Shown: positions 1 to 10,967, numbered from the stretch's first letter. The stretch is DNA of 64,000 bases from Erinaceus europaeus (GCF_950295315.1 NC_080181.1:5450857-5514856), one strand, 5' to 3'. The notes: generated by a model from the sequence alone, not told the origin. Numbers and translations are program-made.

Positions 1-245
1 AAACAAAAAAACAAGTGGTGAAGCAGGTCTGCAGGTGTCTGTCTTTTTCTCACCCTCTCTGTCTCCCCCCTCTTTTGATTTCTCTTTGTCCGATCCAACA
101 ACAACAACAACAGCAATGGCAACAATAAAAATAACAACAGGAAGGACAACAAAATCGGAAAAATGGCCTCCAGGAGCAGTGGTTTCATAGTGCAGGCACT
201 GAGGCCCAGCAATAACCTTGGAGGCAAAAAAAAAACAAAACAAAA
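1..245 (+). repeat. SINE-A2, head missing at window edge
   Basis: The body from the GGTGAAGCAGGTCTGCAGG segment, the pyrimidine tract, the CAA-rich part and the A2 tail module with an A-rich end are present. The tRNA-like head is absent, either cut by the window edge or 5' truncated. Confidence 0.85.
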
Positions 246-1075
246 CTATAATCTGTTGTTAATGAAAAAATCTTTGCCACTATGCAAAGATTTTTGAAAG
301 AAATATGTTAGACACTGGGTTATAGAAAAAGTGTATATATACACCTATATTAAACATAGCCCATATTTATTATTTGAAGTTTACAAAAGCTTATAAAGCT
401 GCTTCTATCACTCCCTGTAAATGCATCTATATTTATGGTAGACACGCACATGCATACACACCACTGCCACATCATCCGCCACATGAAGCTGTAGAATTCC
501 CCACTAGTTATGCTATGAAACATATCTGAAAGAGAACTAACTTTAGAACCTGAATGTTTAAGAAATTACTGTTTGTTTGTTTCGCACCAACATTCCTCTC
601 TCTGGAGTCTTCTAAAAATGTAGGGGAAAAGTATGACTTGGCAGCTTCCTCCTGTAAATCTGTCTGCTCCATGTGGAGAGTATTTCCCACCTCCCTGTTC
701 CCCTTTCTCTCTAACCTTCACCCACTGTTTTGTTAATAAATCTTTTCCACTTGGGGTGGGGGAAGAAAAAAAGAATGAGGGAGAGAAAGAAGGGAGGGGC
801 AAAGGAAGGAATGAAAGGAGGGAGGGAGAGAGAAGGGAGTATGACTCAGACTAATGTTCACTTATACAATAAATAGCCAAAATTCATAACATCTTACAGA
901 AAGATTAGGACTCAGTGTTCACGGAGTTGCTTAGTCAGCAACCAATTGACCTGTACCCTGCTCTAAGAGACTGCAGGAGAAGGACATCAGACAGTCCTTG
1001 TTATTCAAGATATTATATACTAACAAATTAATTGCTAGCAAAGCAACTGTGTAAGATCTTCTTTATACCTTATTA
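246..1075. other. CFAP300 intron, mostly unique sequence
   Basis: No exon or clear repeat was recognised. A purine-rich GGAGGGAGAGA-type stretch lies at about 765-840. Short open frames here have no recognisable product. Confidence 0.5.
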
Positions 1076-1215
1076 CATATGAGAGAGTTCACACAAGGCA
1101 GAGGAGAGACGAGAGAAGCCAGAGCACCACTGTGAGACGTGTTGAGGATGGAACCTGGAACCTCGGGTTTGAAAGTCCAAGGTTCTACCAGCCAAGCCAT
1201 TTCCCCAGCCGCTGT
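1076..1215 (-). repeat. Old SINE-C-like element
   Basis: Read on the minus strand it has the order head, GGTTCCAGGTTCCATCC box-B-like segment and CCAGAGC tail of the short tRNA-derived SINEs, but it is diverged. Confidence 0.5.
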
Positions 1216-1302
1216 TTAAGATCTTCTATAACTGTTATATATAAACAAATAATCCATTATTTATAGGCAGATGTTCACAGGATTTTGTTTTATGTTGTTT
1301 GT

Positions 1303-1400
1303 TTTTTCAACCAGAGTACTGCTCAGCTCTGACTGATGGTGGTGCCAGGCATTGAATTTGGGACCTTTGGATAGGGGAGGTTGAGCACGCTATAACCCAA
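1303..1400 (-). repeat. SINE-D fragment
   Basis: The + strand shows CCAGAGTACTGCTCAGCTCTG followed by a box-B complement and a degraded head, which is the reverse of SINE-D. Confidence 0.65.
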
Positions 1401-1449
1401 AAAGGGGTCTTATATCATGCCCAGTTTTCATATGAGAAAGTTGAGATTC

Positions 1450-1641
1450 AGGGGCCAGGTGGTGAAACACCTGGTTAAGCGTTCACATTACAGTGCATAG
1501 GTTCAAGTCCCTGGTCCCCACATGCAGGGGGAAAGCGTCACAAGTGGTGAAGCAGGGCTGCAGGTATCTCCCTCTTCCCTCTCTCCCCCTCTCCTCTCAG
1601 TTTCTCTCTGTCTATATACAATAATAAATAAATAAAAATAG
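1450..1641 (+). repeat. SINE-B
   Basis: Head GGGGCCAGGTGGTGAAACACC, box B GGTTCAAGTCC, CCCCACATGCAGGGGG body, pyrimidine tract and an AATAAATAAATAAA end are all present. Confidence 0.85.
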
Positions 1642-1940
1642 GGGCTCAGACAGTGGCGCCCCAGGTTAAGCACACACAGTATGAAGCGCAAGGACTGGCG
1701 CAAGGATCCAGGTTTGAGCCCTGGCAACCTACCTGCAGGGAAGCAGTGAAGCAGGTCTGCAGGTGTCTGTCTTTCTCTCCCTCTCTCTGTATTCCCCTCC
1801 TCTCTCAATTTCTCTCTGTCTTATCTAACAACAATAACAGCAACAACAACAACAATGGAAAAAATGGCCCCAGGAGCAGTGGATTCATAGTATAGGCACT
1901 GAGCCCCAGGAATAACCCTGGGGCAAAATAAATAAATAAG
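1642..1940 (+). repeat. SINE-A2, full length
   Basis: Starts with GGGGCTCAGACAGTGGCGC directly after the SINE-B tail and ends with the A2 module and TAAATAAATAAG. The tail of the preceding SINE-B was probably its insertion site. Confidence 0.85.
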
Positions 1941-2054
1941 TTTAAGAAGAAAAAAAGAAAGTTGAGATTCAGAAAGATTAATCTTGCCCAAAATGAATGA
2001 ACAAATCAGTAGCAGAATTGGCATTTCTGTTTAGGTGCATTTACTTGTTTTTTA

Positions 2055-2125
2055 TTTGTTTGCCACCAGGGTTATTGCTGGAGCTTTTTGCCTACACAAC
2101 TCTCCACCATTCTCAGAAGCCATTT
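2055..2125 (-). repeat. SINE-A2 tail fragment
   Basis: GCCACCAGGGTTATTGCTGG and the following bases match the complement of the A2 end module. The rest of the element is missing. Confidence 0.55.
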
Positions 2126-2139
2126 AAAGAAAACAAATT

Positions 2140-2620
2140 TTTTAAAGAATTTATTTATTTATTTATTTATTCATGAGAAAGACAGGCAGAGAGAGAGAAA
2201 GAACCAGAAATCACTCTGGTGCATGTGCTGCCAGGGATTGAACTCAGGACCACATGGTTGTGAATCCAATGCTTTAAAATTTTTAAAAAATATTTATTTA
2301 TTTGTATTTATTCCCTTTTGTTGCCCTTGTTTTTTTTTATTGTTGTAGTTATTGTTGTTGTTGTTGTTGTTGATGTCGTTGTATAGGACAGAGAGAAATA
2401 GAGAGAGGAGGGGAAGACAGAGAGGGGGAGAGAAAGATAGACACCTGCAGACCTGCTTCACTGCCTATGAAGCGACTCCCCTGCAGGCGGGGAGCCGGGG
2501 GCTCGAACTGGGATCCTTACTCTCTTCCTTATGCTTTGTACCATGTGTGCTTAATCCGCTGTGCTACTGCCCGACTCCCCTGAATCCAATGCTTTATCGC
2601 GCCACCTCCCAGACCACTAA
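2140..2620 (-). repeat. SINE-C split by a SINE-A
   Basis: The tail and middle of a minus-strand SINE-C occupy 2140-2275. The head resumes at 2581-2620. The 15-base segment TGAATCCAATGCTTT occurs at both break points (2261-2275, 2581-2595), the duplication made by the inserted SINE-A. Confidence 0.85.
2276..2580 (-). repeat. SINE-A1 nested in SINE-C
   Basis: Complete minus-strand A1 copy, from TTTATTTATTCCC-type tail complement to the ACTGCCCGACTCCCC head complement, flanked by the 15-base duplication. Confidence 0.9.
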
Positions 2621-3045
2621 AAATTATTTTATTTATTAATTTATTATATAGAGAAAGAGGAATTAACAGGGAAGGGAAAGATAGAGAGGGAAAAAGGGGG
2701 GTCGGGCAGTGGTACACCAGGTTAAACACACATAGTATGAAGCACAAGGACCCGCTCAAGGATCCAGGTCCAAGCCCCAGGCTGCCCATCAGCAGGGAGG
2801 CCACTTCACAAGTGGGAAAGCAGGGCTACTGTCTTTCTGTCTCTCACCTTCTCTATCTTCCCTTCTCCTCTCAATTTCTTTCTGTCTTATCCAAAAGAAA
2901 AAAAATCAAAAACATGGAAAAAGACACCTGCAGCCCTGCTTCACCACTTGTGAAGCTTTCCCCCTACAGGTGGGGACCAGGAGGCTGGAACCCAGGGCCT
3001 TGGATGTAGTAACACATACATTTAACTCTGTGCACCACGACTCAA
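2621..3045 (-). repeat. SINE-B split by a SINE-A
   Basis: The tail part is at 2621-2696 and the body and head at 2916-3045 (GACACCTGCAGCCCTGCTTC onward). GGAAAAAG is repeated at the two junctions (2689-2696, 2916-2923). Confidence 0.8.
2697..2915 (+). repeat. SINE-A nested in SINE-B, short tail
   Basis: Begins GGGGTCGGGCAGTGGTACACC and runs to a short AAAAATCAAAAACAT tail. The usual CAA-rich part is almost absent. Confidence 0.8.
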
Positions 3046-3057
3046 TCTCCGCAGCAG

Positions 3058-3391
3058 CCATTTTTTATTTTATTTTATTTAAATTTATATTTATTTTCCC
3101 TGTTGTTGCCCTTGTCTTTTTTTTAATATTTATTTATTCCCTTTTGTTGCCCTTGTTGTTTTATTGTAGTTATTATTGTTGTTGTCATTGTTGGATAGGA
3201 CAGAGAGAAATGGAGAGAGGAGGGGAAGACAAAGAAGGGGAGAGAAAGATAGACACCTGCAGACCTGCTTCACCGCTTGTGAAGCGACTCCCCCTGAAGA
3301 TGGGGAGCTGGGGGCTTGAACCAGGATCCTTTTGCCAGTCCTTGCACTTTGCACCACGTTCGTTTAAACCGTTGCGCTACCGCCTGACTAC
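3058..3391 (-). repeat. SINE-A1 plus a second A1 tail
   Basis: 3125-3391 is a full minus-strand A1. It is preceded at 3058-3124 by another A1 tail complement (TTCCCTGTTGTTGCCCTTG), so one copy probably inserted into the tail of another. Confidence 0.8.
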
Positions 3392-3680
3392 TGCCCTTAT
3401 TTTTTTTCCCTTTTTTCTTTATTTCCTTTTTTTTGCCCTTGTTGTTTTGTTGTTGTAGTTATTATTGATGTTGTTGTTGTTAGATAGGACAAAGAGAGAA
3501 ATAGAGAGAGGAAGGGAAGACAGAGAGGGAGAGAGGAAGGGAAGACAGAGAGGGAGAGAGAAAGATAGACACCTGCAGAACTGCTTCACCGCCTGTGAAG
3601 TGACTCCCCTGCAGGTGGGGAGCCAGGGGCTTGAACTGGGATCCTTATGCCTGTCCTTTCGCTTAGCGCCACCTGCACTT
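3392..3680 (-). repeat. SINE-A with a 25-bp internal duplication
   Basis: Minus-strand SINE-A. Around 3506-3556 the purine tract contains GAAGGGAAGACAGAGAGG twice with a period of 25 bp. Confidence 0.85.
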
Positions 3681-3689
3681 TTTTTTTAA

Positions 3690-3913
3690 TTTATAAAAAG
3701 GAAACATTTTTTATTGTTGTTGTAGTTAATGTCATCGTTGTTAGATAGAACAGAGAGAAATGGAGAGAGGAGGGGAAGACAGAGAGGGGGAGGGAAAGAT
3801 AGACACCTGCAGACCTGCTTCACCACCTGTGAAGCGACTCCCCTGCAGGTGGGAAGCCAGAGGCTCGAACCGGGATCCTTCTGCGGGTCCTTGCGTTTTA
3901 CGCCACATCTACT
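3690..3913 (-). repeat. SINE-A
   Basis: Third minus-strand SINE-A in this cluster, from a TTTTTTATTGTTGTTGTAG tail to a degraded head. Confidence 0.8.
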
Positions 3914-4080
3914 TTTTCAATCACTATCTCCACCCTGGAAGCCATCATCATCTGAATCTCAGATCAATTTCACACCTTCTAAGTGTGAAATTTGGTGTTC
4001 TGCTGTTTCAGTTCAAAACCTTACCCCATCCTTTGCAAATCACACTAAATACTAGTAGAGACTAGTTTTGGGCCTTGATA

Positions 4081-4200
4081 TAGCTAAGTAGATCTGCAAA
4101 AGACTTTCGTGCCTGAGATTCCGAAGTTCCCACCTTCAGCCCCAGCACCGCCATAAGCCAGAGCTAAGCCATGCTCTGGCAACTAGTCTTTTGTATATGT
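4081..4200 (+). repeat. SINE-D
   Basis: TAGCTAAGTAGATCTGCAAA head, box-B-like CACCTTCAGCCCCAGC, and CATAAGCCAGAGCTAAGCC near the end. It lies 54 bp upstream of a CFAP300 exon. Confidence 0.75.
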
Positions 4201-4254
4201 TATGCCAGTGCTTGTTCTATTTCAAATGCACTCTTTTTTTCTCCTCTATTACAG

Positions 4255-4321
4255 TGTTCGAAAAATTCCTCAAACCAAGAAAATACAAATTACCTCTTCT
4301 GTCTTTAAAGTTACAGCATAT
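4255..4321 (+). CDS. CFAP300: CFAP300, penultimate coding exon (partial gene)
   Basis: CFAP300 (formerly C11orf70) is a cytoplasmic protein needed for assembly and transport of axonemal dynein arms in motile cilia; human loss causes primary ciliary dyskinesia. The 67-base exon follows a CTCCTCTATTACAG acceptor and ends at a GTAAGTG donor. Its first base completes the previous codon. The next 22 codons read VRKIPQTKKIQITSSVFKVT then AY, which matches my recollection of human CFAP300 near residues 204-225 with a few substitutions. The exon is too short to stand out as an ORF. Earlier exons are not in the window; the sequence before it is intron. The reading frame is intact, so this looks like the functional gene and not a retrocopy. 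Confidence 0.95.
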
Positions 4322-4879
4322 GTAAGTGTTCAGGGGAAATTTATAATCAACCAGTCTAATGACTTCTTATTAAGGTTCTAACAGTCAGAAATAGCAAGTA
4401 GGATGATGTTATGCCTTGGAGAAGGATGAAATTTAGTTTTCTGTTAAAATTGAAAGTTGATCAAATATGCTTTCATTTGGAAAATGGGATGAACTACACC
4501 CCCTTTCCTATCTCTTGTCTGTCTTTGGTAATTGTCCTTATAGGTAGAGCTAAGTCTGCCTCAGCGTTCAGTCTCCACTATGTCAAGTAATAAACTATAT
4601 GATGAGTAAGGATGGCATAAATACCTCTGTTCTGTATTATAGAATTTAATACTTAAATTTTATGTTATACAAAAATTGACACATATAAAGCATTTTCTAA
4701 GTATTTTTTTGTTAAATCACGTCACAAAGATTTATTGCCTTTCTACAGTGACTATTAACTCTGCTACTGTGATGGGCTACAGTGATAAATAAAAGAAACA
4801 ACCCTTATCTTCATAATAATTGACTGTGATCTAAAAAGCGAAGATAGAAGAAAATGGCAAAATAGAGATGTTTTCTTTT

Positions 4880-5035
4880 AAAAAATATTTGTATTTATGT
4901 ATTTGGATGGAGACTGGGAGAAATTGAAAGGGAAAGGGAAGGTAGAGGTAGAGAGAGCTAGACCCCTACAGCTTGAACCTATATCCTTGTGTGTGGTAAT
5001 GTGTGTGCTCAACCAGGTACACTACCATCTGGCCC
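4880..5035 (-). repeat. SINE-B, degraded
   Basis: Purine-rich body complement, then a box-B complement and CTCAACCAGGTACACTACC head complement. The middle is shortened. Confidence 0.65.
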
Positions 5036-5116
5036 TGAAATGGTTTCATTTCATAAATGTTAATATTAGTATTTTAAATGCATTTTTTTTAAAGATGGCG
5101 GTTTCCTTTGGACTTT

Positions 5117-5252
5117 TTTTTTTTTTTTTTTTTTAACCAGAGCACTGCTTAGCTCTAGCTTATGGTTGTGCAGGGTATTCAACCTGGGACTCTGTAGCCT
5201 CAGGCACAAGAGTCTCTTTGCATAACCATTATGCTGTCTACCCTCTGCCCTA
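5117..5252 (-). repeat. SINE-D
   Basis: Poly-T followed by AACCAGAGCACTGCTTAGCT and ending in CATAACCATTATGCTGTCTA, a full reverse copy. Confidence 0.85.
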
Positions 5253-5470
5253 AAGATTTTTTTTTTAAACAAGATTATGCATGCTTACATAGTGTGGATA
5301 TATTGCTGGCATGGTAAACTCTGCTATCATTACATGTTTTAAAATATTACTTAACTGTCAGTTGTTTTGTCTGAGATTTTATATATGTTGTGAGACCTTT
5401 TAATAGACCTTTAGATATATATGCTTTAGTTAAATAAGTTGCTTATTACTTACATGCAGTCACAGACTGA

Positions 5471-5623
<153 letters not shown>

Positions 5624-6300
5624 TAGTGTTTTTGCAGGTTGTTCATATTTACTGTTACCTGTTTTTTTTTTTTGTTTTTTTTTTATATTACTACTGATTT
5701 AGATCTTCATATCTACATTTATTTTGCAAGTTAACTCAAGTAAAATGTTAACATTCATAGAACAGAGGATATCAGACACCAATATGGCTTACTTTAAATG
5801 AATTTAGAACACTAAATTCAAGAGTCAAATTCTAAGTGGGCAGATAGCATAATGGTTATAAAAAAGACATTCATGCCTGAGGTTCTAAATTCTCAGGGTC
5901 AGTGCCGCACTCTACCTTAAGCCAGAGCACAGTAGTGTTCTAAGAAAAAGAAAAAAAAAGTCAGAATTAAATCCTGTCCTAAACATACTCTATACCAGTA
6001 CAGTTGTATTTTTATAGAAAGCTACAGAGAACTAAAAATCTAATTCATATTACACTAAGATTCAAGTGAGTCCCTATCCCCATTTTTCCATGTATTTTAG
6101 TTTATAAGCTAATTCATTCTGGATTAATATTGTAACAGAAAGCTAAACATCTCTATCAGTGTTTAATATGAGTTTTTAAAGTTGATTTTCATTTAATTAC
6201 CATTCTTCATTGCATAAAGATTTACACCTCTATATAAAAGAACTGTAGAAAAACAGTTCTTTGCTTCATTTGTTCCACTTAAAGCCCACAATAAAAAATA
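5624..6300 (+). other. CFAP300: Likely CFAP300 3' UTR and flank
   Basis: Follows the stop codon. Candidate polyadenylation hexamers are ATTAAA at 5966-5971 and AATAAA at 6290-6295. Which is used cannot be decided from the sequence. A SINE-D lies inside this stretch. Confidence 0.5.
5836..5960 (+). repeat. SINE-D
   Basis: GTGGGCAGATAGCATAATGG head, TTAAGCCAGAGCACAG and an A-rich end. It falls within the probable CFAP300 3' UTR. Confidence 0.8.
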
Positions 6301-6794
6301 ATGTTCTGAACATAATTGTAAATGGTTATCACATAATACACTAAAAGCAAGACTGTAGCTGCTTCTTAGCAAAGAAAGAGCTCAATGTCCACAGAGTTGT
6401 CCAAATGCTGTTATGTTGGCAAAAGAGTAAAAAAAACAAAGCAAAACAGGTTTTCTCAGTACTGCCCCTTTATTAGATTCATAGGATGAACTTAAAGCTT
6501 TTCTAAGGGAAAAAGCAGTGGACATAAATCCCAGAGGCAATGAAGAGTCTACCAGGAATGTTGGGACTGAAGAGTGGTAAGTTGGGAATATCTTGTTTCT
6601 GTTTTGTAGGGATAAGGATAAAAATGATTGTATTTGAACCTGCAGATATATCTGGAAGGCAGCTAGCCATTTAGAGATAGAACTCGGAGAGCCTGTCTTA
6701 CTCCTAGTACCTACCTACCACAGTGCCTTGGCACAATAAATATCTACTGGATGAATGCTTTCAAGATATGTTCATAATATCTCTCCATGGCTTT
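6301..6794. other. Intergenic, no feature recognised
   Basis: Moderately AT-rich sequence. An AATAAA at about 6735 is a further possible late polyadenylation signal. No repeat or gene was identified. Confidence 0.4.
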
Positions 6795-6807
6795 AAAAGT
6801 CATATGA

Positions 6808-6918
6808 CTGATGTTTCTCCCTCTCTCCGTTCAGCACCACCTGAGACCAGGCCTCACCGCGGTGCGGCCATCACATTAAAGTCTCATCTCGGAAAAAAAA
6901 AAAAAAAAAAAAAAAAAA
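6808..6918 (+). mobile_element. Retroposed polyadenylated 3'-end fragment, source unknown
   Basis: About 85 bp of GC-rich sequence with ATTAAA about 15 bases before a 26-base A run (6893-6918). AAAAGTCATATGA lies immediately before it (6795-6807) and at the end of the A run (6915-6927). This is the signature of an LINE-mobilised mRNA 3' end. It does not resemble the local SINE families, and I could not name the parent transcript. Confidence 0.7.
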
Positions 6919-6927
6919 GTCATATGA

Positions 6928-7183
6928 GGGAGTCGGGCGGTAGCGCAGCGGGTTAAGCGTGCTTGGTTCCAGCCCTCGGCTGGCTGCCCACCTGCATGGG
7001 AGTCGCTTCACAGGCGGTGAAGCAGTTCTGTAGGTGTCTTGTCTTTCTCTCCCCCTCTCTGTCTTCCCCTCCTCTCTCCATTTCTCTCTGTCCTATCCAA
7101 CGACGACATCAACAACAACAATAATAACCACAACAATAAAACAACAAGGGCAACAAAAGGGAATACATAAATAAATATTTTTT
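6928..7183 (+). repeat. SINE-A1
   Basis: Begins GGGAGTCGGGCGGTAGCGC and ends with AATACATAAATAAATA. A third near-copy of the flanking AAAAGTCATATG motif follows it at 7184-7196, so it re-used the target site of the preceding retrocopy. Confidence 0.9.
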
Positions 7184-7721
7184 AAAAAAGTCATGTGGAA
7201 CATAAAACCAAGAACTAAAATGTTCACCCGCCACCATCAGCCTTGCTGCTCCCCTGAGGAGTCCCAACAACCTGCGGATTGATTGTGTTAGTTTGATAGT
7301 GTGAGTGGAGCTTTTAAGATTGATTTCTTAGTGTCTTTCAGGTATGCAATCCAATATCATTATAGTTCCCATGTTACATATTACACCACATAACTTTTTT
7401 GGTGTCTGTTTTTATTTGTTATTCTTAATTTTTTTTTTTTTTCGTTTTTGGCCATGACTTTTTTTTTTTTTTTAACTGGAAGCTTGCTCCTTTTGACCCC
7501 CTTCAGCCATCTTACCTAACGTCCCTCTCCACTCCTGGCAACCAACAGTGTTTTCTTTGCAGCCCTGAGCTGGAGGCTGGTGGGTGGTGGCATTTGCTTC
7601 CTTTTTTGTATATTCCACATAGAAATGAGATCATATGCTATTTATATTTCTCTGACTTATTTCACTTAGCATGATACTTTCAACTTCCATCCATGTTCTC
7701 AGAAATGCCGAGATTTCCTTT

Positions 7722-8082
7722 TTTTTTTTTTTTTTTTCCCTCCAGGGTTATTGCTGGGCTCGGTGCTTGCACCATGAATCCACCGCTCCTGGAGGCCATT
7801 TTTTCCCCCTTTTGTTGCCCTTGTTGTTGTAACCTCGTTGTGGTTATTATTATTGCCATTGTTGATGTCGTTCGTGTTCATTGTTGGATAGGACAGAGAG
7901 AAATGGAGAGAGGAGGGGAAGACAGAGAGGGAGAGAGAAAGACAGACACCTGCAGACCTGCTTCACCGCCTGTGAAGCGACTCCCCTGCAGGTGGGGAGC
8001 TGGAGGCTTGAACCAGGGTCCTGGTCGGTCCTTGCACTGCGCCACATGCGCTCAACTCACTGCGCCACCGCCCAACCCCCTT
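7722..8082 (-). repeat. SINE-A2 inside the L1 fragment
   Basis: Full reverse copy from the CCTCCAGGGTTATTGCTGGG tail module to GCGCCACCGCCCAACCCCC. Confidence 0.9.
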
Positions 8083-8284
8083 GCTTTTGTTTTATGGCTG
8101 AATAACATTCCATTGTACATATGCATCACTTTCTTTCTCCATTTATCGAGGGATAGACAGTAAATTTTAAATTGTTTCTAACTCTTAGTTATTGTAAATA
8201 ATTCTGCAGTGAAGATTAGAATTCATGTTGATGTATCTTGTCAAATTTGTGTTTTCAATTTATTAGGATAAATATCTGGAAGTA

Positions 8285-8560
8285 AGGAGTCGGGTGGTAG
8301 CGTAGCGGGTTAAGCGCAGGTGTTGCAAAACGCAAAGATGGGCAGAAGGATCCCGGTTCAAGCCACTGGCTCCCCATCTGCAGGGGAGTCACTTCACAAG
8401 TGGTGAAGCAGGTCTGCAGGTGTCTATCTTTCTTTCCCCCTCTATGTTTTCCCCTCTTCTCTATGATATCCAACAACAACAACATCAATAATAACTATAA
8501 CAATAAACTAACAAGGGCAACAAAAGAGAATAAATGTTTTTTAAAATCTTAAAAAAAAAA
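8285..8560 (+). repeat. SINE-A1 inside the L1 fragment
   Basis: Flanked by a perfect 10-base duplication, TCTGGAAGTA (8275-8284 and 8561-8570). Begins AGGAGTCGGGTGGTAGCG and ends in an A run. Confidence 0.92.
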
Positions 8561-8640
8561 TCTGGAAGTAGAATTGTTGGATCATATATAGTTGTGTTTT
8601 TTTAAGAACCTCTGTACTGTTTTCATAATGACTATATATA

Positions 8641-9440
8641 TGCAGATACACGCATATATGTGTATGTATGTCTTGTATATACTATACATGCTATGTATGT
8701 TTACTTCTGTGTCTATATCTGTTGCCAAACTCATAACTTAAGTGTTGTTTTCTTTTGGATCAGAATTGCTCTTCTACATATTGTATCATTAAAACTGACT
8801 AAATAGAATAAGAGGGGATGAGAACACATAAGCTTTCTTCTTTCTTTGTGCCCCTGGAGATTCAGAGGTCCTGGGCTTGGTATTTCTGTGACAGCATTTT
8901 GCACACGTAGGGCTATTTGCTCAACTATTTGTAATGATTTCTTTAACGTCTGTTGAAATCAGGAACTGTATATTCCCAAGGCTGAGAGCCATGCCTGACA
9001 CTCAGTGTCTGTTCTCTGACTGAGTCTACTTGACGGAGGGAAGCCGGTCCTGAAAGTGAACAGAGGTGTGCAGAGTGAGATGGTGGGGCCAGGTGAGTGA
9101 CGCAGGAGTGCAGTCGTTGTCCTGGCTGTTCTCACACCCCCCTGGAGAGCTCTTGAGTGCTATTACAACCTAAACTTAGTTGTATTATGTGGGCTGAGCT
9201 CTATAGCCAGGAAGCTGCTTTGAAAGAGCAAGTGATCAACCAAGAGTATAGGGACTTTCTAGACTGAGACATGGTCATGGTGACAGGTGACAGCAAAATG
9301 GTTTCCTGGAACTGGAGAGAATTCTTCAGAAGTTCTGATGGCTCCTTCAGGAAAAGAAACTCAGAACTGTAATGTGGGCATCAGAAAGAGGGATTTAGGC
9401 TGAAGACTGGAGAACTTAACAATTTAGGTCATATGAGGAA
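8641..9440. other. Intergenic, mostly unique
   Basis: Opens with a TATG/TATA-rich stretch to about 8705. The rest shows no gene; 8990-9130 may hold a decayed SINE. Confidence 0.35.
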
Positions 9441-9860
9441 AAAGTAAATGCAGAGGCACACAGGCACAAGGTGATTTGGAGGGGCTTGATGCATGTGCAT
9501 CACTGGAACTGAAGGAATCTGTCCTGGATTGCTGGGCACCAACACAGGAAAGACAGAATAATGGGATCCACACACTGGGGCTGTGGGTGCAAGTCTAGGA
9601 AATTTAAACCTCCTAAGTATGTGTTATATTGCAGTCATTAAAGGCTTTTGAGCAGGGAAATAGTCTCATGAAAGTGATTTTCTGTACAAACGAGTCTGGC
9701 AGTGATGGATTAGGGTGAAGAAAGTCCAAAGATCAAATAGAAGATTATAGTAGTTTTCAAAGCATAGCATTAACTGGTCCAAGTAAGTATCAATGGAAAT
9801 GTCTCTGGGAAGCATAAAGTATGAAACCATGGAATGCTCATTAGAAAAGAATTAAATATG
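9441..9860 (-). mobile_element. Probable L2 fragment
   Basis: The + strand carries GCAGAGGCACACAGGCACAAGG and, further on, AAAGGCTTTTGAGCAGGGAA, resembling the antisense of the mammalian L2 reverse transcriptase region. Strongly diverged. Confidence 0.45.
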
Positions 9861-10349
9861 GCTCCAACCAAGACCAGCTACTGAGTGAATTATGAAGTAT
9901 CTGGTATTTGAGGTACTAAAGATGAGGAAGTGGGAACTGTGGTAGGAAGCTGTGGTCTGAGAGGGGAAATCCCTCATCTGGCATGCCATTTTTGTCTCTA
10001 CCTACCCTCGGCCAACCTTAGTCCTTACAACACTGAAGACCTATGTCGGACATTTCTAAAAACTGACCAGAGACTTCCTAGGGAAACTGTTGATCCTAAA
10101 GGTTTCTCAGCCTGCCATTAATCTTCAGCATGTAGTAAGAACTAGTAGTTTTTATTTGTGAGGACATAAAGTCAATCTTTCACAAGTGTCTGTTAGTTCC
10201 TGACTATATGCTGAAGACCTTTGAGGCAGATGTAGCAGAGACCAAGACAGACACATTTTTCACTGCTACAGCTTATATTTTGATAGCTATGTCAGAAGGT
10301 CAGTACAATGAAATACAAATACCCAGTTACTTAAGAAGAAACTAAGTTT
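9861..10349. other. Intergenic, no clear feature
   Basis: 10190-10310 faintly resembles an L2 segment (TGACTATATGCTGAAGACC and ACCAAGACAGACACA). A 63-residue open frame at 9930-10121 has no recognisable domain. Confidence 0.3.
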
Positions 10350-10696
10350 TTTATTAATTAATTCCCTTTTGTTGCCCTTGTTGTTTTATTGTTGTAGTTA
10401 CTGATGTCGTTGTTGTTGGATATGACAGAGAGAAATCTAATAATAACCACAACGATAAAAAAAACAAACAACCAGGGCAACAAAAGGGGGGAAAAAAAAG
10501 GACAGAGAGAAATGGAGAGAGGAGAAGACAGAGAGGGAGAGGGAGAGAGAAAGATAGACACCTGGAGACCTGCTTCACAGACTATAAAGCGACTCCCCTG
10601 CAGGTGGGGAGCCAGGGGCTTGAACCAGGATCCTTACACTGGTCCTTGCGCTTTGTGCCACTTGCGCTTAACCCACTGTGCTACCGCCGGACTCCC
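10350..10696 (-). repeat. SINE-A with an internal inverted segment
   Basis: A minus-strand SINE-A is interrupted at about 10437-10500 by plus-orientation SINE tail sequence (AATAATAACCACAACGATAA and CAGGGCAACAAAAGGGG). This forms an inverted repeat with 10364-10400. The body resumes with GGACAGAGAGAAATGG. Confidence 0.85.
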
Positions 10697-10706
10697 AAAC
10701 TTAAAG

Positions 10707-10957
10707 TTTTTATTTATATTTATTTATTTATTTATTTATTTATTCCCTTTTGTTGCCCTTGCTGTTTTTTTGTTGTTGTAGTTATTATTGTTGTCATTGT
10801 TGGATAGGACAGAGAGAAATGGAGGGGGGCGGACAGAGAGGGGGAGAGGAAGACAGACACCTGCAGACCTGCTTCACCACCTGTGAAGCGACTCCACTGC
10901 AGGTGGGGAGCTGGGGGCTTGAACCGGGATCCTTACGTTGGTCCTTGTGCTTTGCCA
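10707..10957 (-). repeat. SINE-A1
   Basis: Flanked by AAACTTAAAG at 10697-10706 and 10958-10967. The head is slightly truncated. Confidence 0.92.
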
Positions 10958-10967
10958 AAACTTAAAG

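Larger units (their letters stand above)
7485..8640 (-). mobile_element. Old L1 3' end, broken by two SINEs
   Basis: Segments 7485-7720, 8083-8284 and 8561-8640 read in order as the antisense of an old mammalian L1 3' region. Recognisable parts include TTATGGCTGAATAACATTCC, a TATTGTAAATAATTCTGCAG segment and GAATTGTTGGATCATATA. It is non-coding here and clearly older than the SINEs inside it. Confidence 0.75.

Noticed and set aside
6928..7183. SINE heads considered as tRNA genes
   Set aside because: Box A and B resemble a tRNA, but no head forms a full cloverleaf with a matched acceptor stem, and each continues into a SINE body.
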